A stretch of DNA of 13,382 nucleotides, from positions 1 to 13,382 of the forward strand of contig PWUC01000129.1 in NCBI GenBank assembly GCA_003562655.1. The letters run 5' to 3'. This document shows, one piece after another, positions 6,500-12,938 of the stretch (the first letter of the stretch is position 1; every line of letters starts with the position of its first letter). The position numbers and the translations under genes are program-made. Under the pieces are notes generated by a model. It made no database searches, was not told where the DNA came from, and was given only the letters and a program-made list of their open reading frames with translations. This DNA comes from Clostridia bacterium (GTDB lineage Bacteria; Bacillota_E; SLMV01; PUMD01).

Positions 6500-6579
6500 C
6501 CTCCAATCCCGCTGTGGAGCGGTTCATCTCCAGCTGCGGCCTCAGGTTGACCGGCGGACACTGAAAGGAGAGATCACAC

Positions 6580-7914
6580 GTGCACAGTTCATCCGAAGGC
6601 GAAAGCGCGACCATGACCCTGACCGGAGACTCCCTGATCACCCGGCGGCTGAAGCCGTACAGGGAGGCGAACTACCTCAGCATGCTATCCATCATCAGGG
6701 ACTCTGACATCAGCTTCACCAACCTCGAGGGTCTTCTGACCGACTACGAGGGCCATCCCGCTGCGGCCAGCGGCGGTACATATGTGGTGGGCAGCCCGGA
6801 GATCGCCGATGATCTGAAATGGGCGGGTTTCAACCTGTTTGCCCGCGCCAACAATCACTCAATGGACTGGTCCTTTGGGGGGCTTCTGTCCACCAGTGAG
6901 CATCTGGATTACCGGGACATGGTCCATGCAGGAGTCGGGCCGAACCTCGCCGTCGCCCGGTCCCCGGCCTACCTGGACACGCCTGCGGGCAGAGCTGCCC
7001 TGATCTCGGCCTCATCCACCTTCCCCGCCGGCGCCCACGCAGGCACACAGCGTCCTGATCTTCCCGGCCGCCCCGGTCTGAACCCCCTGCGCTATTCCCG
7101 GTGGTTTGAGGTGCCGGAGGAGGACATCGAGAATCTGCGCAAGATCAGCGAGGGGTTGGGGTTCGAGGAGCTGAGACGACGCTACAGGGGGATGATGCCC
7201 CCGGACTCTGAGACGGCGGAGGGCGCCTTCAGGCTGGCCGATCTTGAGTTCCGGGCCGCTGAGCGTCACTGCGTGCGCACCCGGCCCGACCCTTCTGACC
7301 TGGAGGGGAATCTGAAGGCGGTTGCCGGCGCTGCCCGCCAGGCGGACTGGGTCATATTCAGTCTGCACAGTCACGAATCGGACCTGAGATCGAATCGGAC
7401 ACCGGCCGAGTTCATGCGGGACTTCGCCCGTGAGGCCATCGAGGCGGGAGCCGACGTCGTGGTGGGCCACGGCCCCCATCATCTTCGCGGCATCGAGGTG
7501 TACCGGGGACGTCCCATCTTCTACAGCCTGGGCAACTTCATATTCCAGAACGAGACCGTCCGGTGGCTGCCCCAGGACATCTATGACCGGTACCATCTCT
7601 CGGTGGAGGCAACCCCCGATGAGCTTTATGATCGCCGCACCGATCGGGACGCCAGGGGGTTCCCCTCTGACGAGATGTACTGGCGCTCGGTCATCGCGGA
7701 GGTCACCTTTGAACAGAGGGATCTGAAGCGGGTCATCCTGCACCCGGTCACCCTCGGATGGAAGCTGGGCCGCACCCGCAGGGGACGGCCGGTTCTGGCA
7801 CTGGGAGAGGAAGCGGAGGACATCATTGCGGAGATTGCAGAACTGTCGGGTGCATACGGAGTGCAGGTGCGATGGGATGAGAAGCTCGGTGCCGGAGAAC
7901 TGGTGCTGGACTGA
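6580..7914 (+). CDS. CapA/PgsA-like metallophosphoesterase-fold protein, cytoplasmic form
   Basis: The 444-residue protein belongs to the CapA family, named after poly-gamma-glutamate capsule synthesis; most members have unknown roles. Visible motifs are GDSL at 16-19, NLEG at 48-51, ANNHSMDW at 90-97, HSHESD at 263-268, GHGPHHLRG at 296-304 and FYSLGNFIFQ at 314-323. These are the metal-binding blocks of the calcineurin-like fold. It lacks a signal peptide or membrane anchor, unlike capsule CapA. Where canonical members carry a HWG-type block it reads HSHESD, and there is a long segment (about 155-240) between the core halves. The GTG at 6580 lies 9 nt after AAAGGAG (6564-6570). No capB or capC is nearby, so a capsule role is unlikely. 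It starts a compact run with the genes that follow. Confidence 0.85.
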   Translation: MHSSSEGESATMTLTGDSLITRRLKPYREANYLSMLSIIRDSDISFTNLEGLLTDYEGHPAAASGGTYVVGSPEIADDLKWAGFNLFARANNHSMDWSFGGLLSTSEHLDYRDMVHAGVGPNLAVARSPAYLDTPAGRAALISASSTFPAGAHAGTQRPDLPGRPGLNPLRYSRWFEVPEEDIENLRKISEGLGFEELRRRYRGMMPPDSETAEGAFRLADLEFRAAERHCVRTRPDPSDLEGNLKAVAGAARQADWVIFSLHSHESDLRSNRTPAEFMRDFAREAIEAGADVVVGHGPHHLRGIEVYRGRPIFYSLGNFIFQNETVRWLPQDIYDRYHLSVEATPDELYDRRTDRDARGFPSDEMYWRSVIAEVTFEQRDLKRVILHPVTLGWKLGRTRRGRPVLALGEEAEDIIAEIAELSGAYGVQVRWDEKLGAGELVLD

Positions 7915-8512
7915 ATCCAGGAGGTCGGGGGAGGCTCCGCGGGTTCTTCCCCGCAGCTTCTACGCGCGCGATGCCCTTTCGGTGGCGCAGGATCTTCTGG
8001 GCCACAGACTGCTCAGCTTCTGCGGTCCGGGTGTCACCGGGGGCACGATCGTGGAGACCGAGGCCTATTGTGGGATCCTGGACCGCGGCTGTCACGCCTT
8101 CAACTACCGGCGCACGGAGCGTACCGGGCCCATGTATGGGCCGCCCGGGACCGCCTACGTGTACATGATATACGGGCTTCATCACTGCCTGAATGCGGTA
8201 TGTCTCAGGGAGGGTGACCCCCATGCGGTGTTGATCCGGGCGGTGCTCCCGGAAGTGGGAGTTGCCCTCATGGCCAGGAGGCGGGGGAGGGGAGTCGCGA
8301 CGGAGGGCAGCCGTCAACTCAGCGACGGGCCGGGGAAGCTCTGCGAGGCACTGGGGGTGGATCGCAGTCTAAACGGTGCATCTCTCGCCGGTGGGCCCGT
8401 GATCATCGCCGGGGGGAGGCGCCGGGGTCGCATCGATGCCCTGCCGCGAGTGGGTCTGGGCAGTGTGGGAGAGTTTGGCCGCGTTCCCTGGCGTTTCACA
8501 CTGGAAGGGTGA
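7877..8512 (+). CDS. DNA-3-methyladenine glycosylase (AAG/MPG family)
   Basis: This base-excision repair enzyme removes alkylated purines from DNA. The core is clear: LPRSFYARD then AQDLLG near the start, VETEAY at 59-64 with the catalytic glutamate, MYGPPGTAYVYMIYGLHHCLN, a VLIRAVLP strand, and DGPGKLCEALGV near the end. Size (about 190-210 residues) fits bacterial members. The start is uncertain. ATG 7877, 7 nt after AGGTG, is the upstream choice and overlaps the CapA-like gene by 38 bp; GTG 7889 is also in frame. The first start codon after the overlap, a GTG within 'LSVAQDLLG', would remove conserved residues. A perfect AGGAGGT at 7919-7925 has no start codon behind it in this frame: the codon at 7931 is GAG. 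The gene is tightly coupled to the next one, 4 bp away. Confidence 0.9.
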   Translation: MRSSVPENWCWTESRRSGEAPRVLPRSFYARDALSVAQDLLGHRLLSFCGPGVTGGTIVETEAYCGILDRGCHAFNYRRTERTGPMYGPPGTAYVYMIYGLHHCLNAVCLREGDPHAVLIRAVLPEVGVALMARRRGRGVATEGSRQLSDGPGKLCEALGVDRSLNGASLAGGPVIIAGGRRRGRIDALPRVGLGSVGEFGRVPWRFTLEG

Positions 8513-8516
8513 CCAG

Positions 8517-9464
8517 ATGGGTGAGCATCTGTTTGTGGGGATCGACGGGGGAGGGTCCAAGACCAGGGGAGTGCTGGCCCGCCTCCGGCGAGACGGTCCA
8601 CCCGAGATTCTGGCAGAGTGGACTGCTCCGCCTGCCAACTGGCTAGGCGTCCCGGATGCCAACAGGCTGACCGCCGAGTCGATGAATGAGGTCTGCCGCA
8701 ACCTGGCCCGGGCGGCGGGGGGACGACCCATTGCCGGCGCCGCTGCCGGGATGGCCGGCGCCAACCTGCCGGACCGGCGGAAGACGGTCCTGAACTGCCT
8801 CCGCGAACACTTTCCCTTCGCCAGATGCGAGGTGATCGGGGATGCGCAGGCCGCGTACTACGGTGCCTGCCCACGGGATGACGCGATCGTCCTCATCAGC
8901 GGCACCGGATCCATCGCCATCACCCGCTGCGGGGGGCGGTGGATGACCGCGGGTGGAGGGGGAATCATCCTGGGAGATGAGGGCAGCGGGTACTGGATCG
9001 GGCGGATGGGACTCGTGGCCGCGATCCGGGCGGCAGAGAGCAGGGGTGACGCCACGGTCCTCAGGGAACGGGCCCTGCGGCACTACGGGGTCTGCAGCTT
9101 CGATGAGGTTCCAGCCAGAGTGCACGACCAGGGTGGGATTCAGGTCTCAGAGGTGGCAGATTTCTGCGGCGAGGTCTTCGCCGCCGCCCGGGAGGGTGAC
9201 CGGGTGGCCCGCTGCATCCTGTGGGACGCCGGGGAGGAGCTGGCGGGCCTGGCCGGCAGCCTCCTGAGCAGGTGCAGCTCCCGAGAGCCGCTTCCTGTCC
9301 ACCTGGTGGGGGGCGTCTGGCGCGGGAGGCCGCCGCTGATTCGGCCCTTCACCCGGAGACTTTGGGCGGGGTGGGGACCGGTCCCCATCGTCAGCCCTCT
9401 CAGCCAGCCGGCCGAGGGTGCAGCCCATTTCGCGGGACAGATCCTGATAGGTGAATCATTGTGA
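8517..9464 (+). CDS. BadF/BadG/BcrA/BcrD ATPase-family protein, N-acetylglucosamine/MurNAc kinase-like
   Basis: The 315-residue protein has the ASKHA sugar-kinase layout. The phosphate-1 loop FVGIDGGGSKTRGVL is at 6-20, an acidic DAQAAYYGA block lies near 114-122, the phosphate-2 loop ISGTGSIAITR follows, and then comes a glycine-rich GGGGIILGDEGSGYWIGR block. Family members include N-acetylglucosamine kinases, the clostridial MurNAc/GlcNAc kinase MurK, and activators of benzoyl- or hydroxyacyl-CoA dehydratases. The activators carry a conserved iron-sulfur cysteine pair and sit beside dehydratase genes. Neither is evident here, which favours a sugar kinase. The ATG at 8517 follows GGAAGG (8503-8508) by 8 nt, only 4 bp after the glycosylase stop. 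Substrate is unproven; wall amino-sugar recycling would agree with the upstream D-aminopeptidase. Confidence 0.85.
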   Translation: MGEHLFVGIDGGGSKTRGVLARLRRDGPPEILAEWTAPPANWLGVPDANRLTAESMNEVCRNLARAAGGRPIAGAAAGMAGANLPDRRKTVLNCLREHFPFARCEVIGDAQAAYYGACPRDDAIVLISGTGSIAITRCGGRWMTAGGGGIILGDEGSGYWIGRMGLVAAIRAAESRGDATVLRERALRHYGVCSFDEVPARVHDQGGIQVSEVADFCGEVFAAAREGDRVARCILWDAGEELAGLAGSLLSRCSSREPLPVHLVGGVWRGRPPLIRPFTRRLWAGWGPVPIVSPLSQPAEGAAHFAGQILIGESL

Positions 9465-9477
9465 CGTGGAGGTTTTC

Positions 9478-11493
9478 ATGAAAGGTCAACGTTGTCTCGC
9501 CATCTTAAGACTGCTGATTGTCGCATGTGTCCTGACTGCCGCCCTTGCTGCAGGGGTAGCCTCTGCTGGGGCGGACGAGGAGGTCCTGTTCACCATCCTG
9601 CACACAAATGATGAGCATTCCGCCCTGATACCCCATTCATCGGCCGTAGACTACGATCCCGACGGTCCGGATCCCACCGTCGGGGGGTTCGGGCGGCTGG
9701 CGACCCTCATCGACGACCTCAGGAGCGAGGCGGGGGATGAGCCGGTTCTGCTCTTTTCCGCCGGTGACTTCATCGGCGGCTCTCCCTTCAGCTGGCTGGC
9801 CCTCGAGGCACGAGCGACGGAGCTGGCCCTGATGCTCGCCATGGGTTACGATGCGGTGATCCTGGGCAACCATGAATTTGACTACGGCCCCGATGTTCTG
9901 GCGCAGTACCTGGGGGCGGCGGGCTACCCCGCTGCTGCGGCGGACACGGTGATTCTTTCCGGCAACGCACAAATCCCCCCGGACCATCCCCTGGCCGGCG
10001 TCGGGCTCGTGCCGACCCACCTGTTTGCGCTGCCGGGATCAGGGGTCAGGGTGGGCGTCTTCGGCCTGCTGGGCGACCACGCCCTGTCCGTGGCCGCTGA
10101 CGTCGATCCGGTGCAGTTTTCCGAACCCCGAGACTTTGCGCAGTCCGCCGTCGCAGAGCTGCGAGACAGCGGTGCCGACCTGATCATCGCCATCACCCAT
10201 GCGGGGGTCGAGGAGGATCGCCAGCTGGCGCGGGAGGTAGCCGGCATCGATGTCATAGTCGGTGGGCACTGCCATACCGCCCTGGCCGAACCGGTGATTG
10301 AGGACGGCACCATCATCGTCCAGGCCGGATGCACGGGTCGCTACCTGGGCTGCCTCCAGCTCGCCTACAGTCCCGCCACCCGGTCTCTTCGCCTCAGAAA
10401 CGCCGAGACCGGACATCCATACCTGCTGGAGGTCGACGACACCACACGGCCGGATCCCGCCGTGGCTTCCCAGGTCGCAGCGGCCACATCGGAACTGAAC
10501 GATCTCATCGCCCGGGTGACGGATGGAAAATACGATGACATATACCGGGTGATAGCCCGGTCGGAGTTCACCGTCTCGCGGGACCCGCCCCTCGCTGAGT
10601 CTCCCTACGGAAACCTCGTTTCCGACGCCTTCCGGTGGTCGGTGCAGCGGGTTACCGGTGAGCGGGTGGACTTTGCCTTTCAGGCGAACGGGCAGATACG
10701 GGGTTCGCTGCATCCGGGGATCACGACGAGGGCTGAGGGGGATCTTTCTTTCTACGACATCGCCTCCACCGTAGGCCTCGGATCGGGACCGGGGGACACC
10801 CCCGGGTATCCGCTGATATCAACCTACCTGACGGGCGATGAGGTCCGCAGGGTGCTGGAAATAGGCCCGCTGCTCTCGGCGATCATGGGAGACGCATTCT
10901 TCTTGCAGTCGTCGGGACTCCGGTTCACCTACGATCCCGGGCGGTCGATCCTCCTCTGGCTTCCGGTGGTGGACAAGCCCCTTCCCACCTACCGCGCGGT
11001 CCTCAGTGCGGAGCGCTATGTCGGCGATGACCCCTCCATGGAGGAGGGCGAGTACGTCCCCCTGGAGTGGAAGGATGATCAGCTGTATCACGTGGTGGCC
11101 GACCTGTACGTGGCCTCCTTCATCCCGATGGTCGGCGACATCCTGCCCCGGCTGCAGATACAGCCCAAGGACAGCGACGGGAACCCGGTGGCGGAGGCCA
11201 CCGAGCTGATTGTATACCACCGGGACAGACCCCTGACCGCCTGGGAGGCGGTAACCGACTACCTGGCGGCGATGCCTTCAGGTGCCGACGGCCGTCCCGA
11301 GATCTGCCGGTACTATGCCGCAGCTGCCGGGCGTGGGCAGCAGGTTGCCACCCTTCCACTGATCCTGTGGCCGGTTCTGGGGCTGCTGATCCTGGGACTT
11401 CTCACCTGCTACCTGATCGCCAGGCGCAGAGCCAGGCGGATGGGCCGGACTGATGAGGGCGGCGGCGCAGGGGCGGTCCAGCCCGGGGGCTGA
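9478..11493 (+). CDS. Exported UshA-type 5'-nucleotidase / metallophosphoesterase with C-terminal membrane anchor
   Basis: The 671-residue protein begins with a signal peptide (residues 1 to about 30, hydrophobic core ILRLLIVACVLTAALAAG, likely cleavage after ASA). A metallophosphatase domain follows with HTNDEH (42-47), GDFIGGSPFS (97-106), GNHEFDYG (130-137), THAGVEED (240-247) and GGHCHT (262-267), which bind two metal ions. The 5'-nucleotidase C-terminal substrate domain runs from about 355, with YGNLVSDAF at 377-385 and NGQIRGSLHPG at 404-414. A transmembrane helix at about 626-647 precedes Arg-rich RRRARR, so the enzyme is anchored outside the membrane. It probably hydrolyses extracellular nucleotides or related phosphoesters. 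The ATG at 9478 follows TGGAGG (9467-9472); an upstream GTG at 9451 would put polar residues before the signal peptide. The gene is 13 bp from the kinase gene. Confidence 0.92.
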   Translation: MKGQRCLAILRLLIVACVLTAALAAGVASAGADEEVLFTILHTNDEHSALIPHSSAVDYDPDGPDPTVGGFGRLATLIDDLRSEAGDEPVLLFSAGDFIGGSPFSWLALEARATELALMLAMGYDAVILGNHEFDYGPDVLAQYLGAAGYPAAAADTVILSGNAQIPPDHPLAGVGLVPTHLFALPGSGVRVGVFGLLGDHALSVAADVDPVQFSEPRDFAQSAVAELRDSGADLIIAITHAGVEEDRQLAREVAGIDVIVGGHCHTALAEPVIEDGTIIVQAGCTGRYLGCLQLAYSPATRSLRLRNAETGHPYLLEVDDTTRPDPAVASQVAAATSELNDLIARVTDGKYDDIYRVIARSEFTVSRDPPLAESPYGNLVSDAFRWSVQRVTGERVDFAFQANGQIRGSLHPGITTRAEGDLSFYDIASTVGLGSGPGDTPGYPLISTYLTGDEVRRVLEIGPLLSAIMGDAFFLQSSGLRFTYDPGRSILLWLPVVDKPLPTYRAVLSAERYVGDDPSMEEGEYVPLEWKDDQLYHVVADLYVASFIPMVGDILPRLQIQPKDSDGNPVAEATELIVYHRDRPLTAWEAVTDYLAAMPSGADGRPEICRYYAAAAGRGQQVATLPLILWPVLGLLILGLLTCYLIARRRARRMGRTDEGGGAGAVQPGG

Positions 11494-11563
11494 TGGGCCG
11501 GGTGCGGGTCCGATGCGCTCCTGCGGGCGATCCCTCCGGGCCCCGGAACCTCACCGCGCAGCA

Positions 11564-11593
11564 TTGACAGACGAGACGAATCCCCAATAGACT
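11564..11593 (+). promoter_or_regulatory. Promoter for the padR-cobO pair
   Basis: A perfect -35 box TTGACA (11564-11569) is followed after 18 bp by TAGACT (11588-11593, four of six bases matching TATAAT). Transcription would begin near 11600, only some 13 nt ahead of the padR ATG. The 119-bp gap after the nucleotidase gene also has a small hairpin, TCCGG (11535-11539) with CCGGA (11543-11547), which lacks a T-tract and is a poor terminator. Confidence 0.55.
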
Positions 11594-11612
11594 AGGAGTA
11601 CCTCAGGACGGG

Positions 11613-12026
11613 ATGGGGGGGGCCCTGTTGAACAAGGCTCACTGCAACAAGGAGAAGCGAGACTGTCACTGTCACCATCCGGGGCAGGGATGCATCCTTC
11701 AGGGATTCCTTCAGCCCACGCTGCTGCTGCTGCTGCTTGAAAAGCCCGCCCACGGTTATGAGCTGACGGGAAGGCTGAGCGATTTCGGTCTGTCAGACGC
11801 AGACCCGGGCGGCATCTACCGCAACCTGCAGAGACTCGAGGCCGACGGCTTCATAGAGTCGAGCTGGGACACCAGCGGCAGCGGGCCGGCGCGGAAGGTC
11901 TACAGTGTCACCCCGGACGGGCGCGAGTTCCTCGACACGTGGGTTGGAGCCCTCTCGCGCAACCGCGACCTGCTGCAATCCTTCATCGTGCGATATCAGG
12001 GGTTGGGTCAATCCACTTCGGAGTAG
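11613..12026 (+). CDS. PadR-family transcriptional regulator with Cys/His-rich N-terminus
   Basis: The 137-residue protein has a PadR winged helix: QPTLLLLLLEKPAHGYEL (34-51), the helix-turn-helix around GGIYRNLQRLEADGFI (66-81) and the wing RKVYSVTPDGREFL. The first 30 residues hold C11, C18, C20 and C27 plus H10, H19, H21 and H22, a plausible metal or redox site. The short C-terminal tail after about residue 107 makes it a small PadR-s2 type. The ATG at 11613 has only AGGA (11605-11608) close upstream; a TTG at 11628, behind a G-run, is an alternative that keeps the cysteines. A (CTG)5 run at 11721-11735 encodes leucines. It lies 64 bp ahead of cobO and is probably co-transcribed with it. 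The target and signal are not known; control of its own operon is likely. Confidence 0.88.
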   Translation: MGGALLNKAHCNKEKRDCHCHHPGQGCILQGFLQPTLLLLLLEKPAHGYELTGRLSDFGLSDADPGGIYRNLQRLEADGFIESSWDTSGSGPARKVYSVTPDGREFLDTWVGALSRNRDLLQSFIVRYQGLGQSTSE

Positions 12027-12090
12027 GTCCATCTGGGCCCGCCAGCTCGATGGATGGGGGTCTTGTGTTCACCTGCGAAGGGAGAACTCC

Positions 12091-12708
12091 ATGAATGACA
12101 CCGAGAGCGTCTCTTGCGGATCCCTGGGCCGTGGAGCGGTTCAGGTGTACACCGGGGACGGCAAGGGCAAGACCACGGCTGCCCTGGGCCTGGCAGTGAG
12201 GGCTGTGGGTTGGGGCCTGCGGGTTCTGGTGGTCCAGTTCATGAAGCGATGGGGCTATGGTGAGCATCGCGCTGCCGCACGGCTTCAGCCCGGGCTGACC
12301 ATCATCCAGGTGGGAAAGCCCTACTTCGTCGCACGGGAGGGCGAGATCGATCCCGAGACCCTGGCCTCGATGGGTGACGATATCCGCGTCTTCTCGCCGG
12401 GTTCACCGCCTCAGGAACTCGTCGATGGTGCCGAGGAGGGCCTGGCCCGGGCAGAGCGGGCGATGCAGGAGCGAATCGCCGACGTCATCATACTGGACGA
12501 GATCAACGTCGCGCTGCACTTCGAGCTGGTGTCCCTTGAAAGAGTGTTGGCAGTGCTGCGGCAGCGGCCCGAGGGGGTCGAACTCGTTCTCACCGGTCGC
12601 TATGCGCCGGAGGCCCTCGTGGATGCCGCTGACCTGGTCACCGAGATGCGCGAGGTCAAACACTACTGGACCCGGGGGCTGAAGGCCCGCAGGGGGATCG
12701 AACAGTGA
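12091..12708 (+). CDS. cobO: Cob(I)yrinic acid a,c-diamide adenosyltransferase (CobO/BtuR/CobA type)
   Basis: The 205-residue enzyme transfers the adenosyl group of ATP to reduced corrinoids, forming the coenzyme B12 upper ligand, in the cytoplasm. The Walker A motif TGDGKGKTTAALGLA is at 21-35, the Walker B region DVIILDEINVAL at 131-142, and the family block LTGRYAPEALVDAADLVTEM at 167-186 is followed by KHYW. Length is typical. The ATG at 12091 lies 6 nt after AGGGAG (12079-12084). No other cobalamin synthesis gene is present, so a salvage role is likely. I saw no cobalamin riboswitch in the 64 bp between padR and this gene. The gene in front encodes a PadR regulator, which may control it. 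Confidence 0.93.
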   Translation: MNDTESVSCGSLGRGAVQVYTGDGKGKTTAALGLAVRAVGWGLRVLVVQFMKRWGYGEHRAAARLQPGLTIIQVGKPYFVAREGEIDPETLASMGDDIRVFSPGSPPQELVDGAEEGLARAERAMQERIADVIILDEINVALHFELVSLERVLAVLRQRPEGVELVLTGRYAPEALVDAADLVTEMREVKHYWTRGLKARRGIEQ

Positions 12709-12808
12709 GCTCCATCCTCTGACCGCCTCGGTTGCACTGACGACCGGGTGTAGGGGGTGCGGCTCCTGTTCCGAGGGCGAAGGGGCCCCGGAACCGTTGC
12801 TGTTGGGA

Positions 12809-12890
12809 CATCCCGCCTCCTGTCCCGACCCGCCTGCCGATGCTGCATCGCTGCGTAAACCTTCGAGATGAGGCGGGGACCTGCGGGATG
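12809..12890. repeat. Nested imperfect inverted repeat downstream of cobO
   Basis: Outer arms CATCCCGC (12809-12816) and GCGGGATG (12883-12890) are perfect. Inner arms CCCGCCT (12829-12835) and AGGCGGG (12871-12877) are perfect, and the loop holds another hairpin, CGATG-CTG-CATCG (12838-12850). An alternative local stem is TTGGGACA (12803-12810) with TGTCCCGA (12821-12828), one wobble. The region 12709-12938 has no convincing gene and no T-tract. It may be a terminator region, a small structured RNA or the remains of a mobile-element end; I cannot decide which. Confidence 0.35.
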
Positions 12891-12938
12891 CTGTCTCGCT
12901 CCTGAGGGTGAAACGGGCCGTCTCGCCGGGCGTAGAGG

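Noticed and set aside
11721..11738. (CTG)5-CTT run in the PadR gene as a possible phase-variation repeat
   Set aside because: The unit is three bases, so length changes would keep the frame; it encodes the hydrophobic Leu stretch found in PadR proteins anyway.
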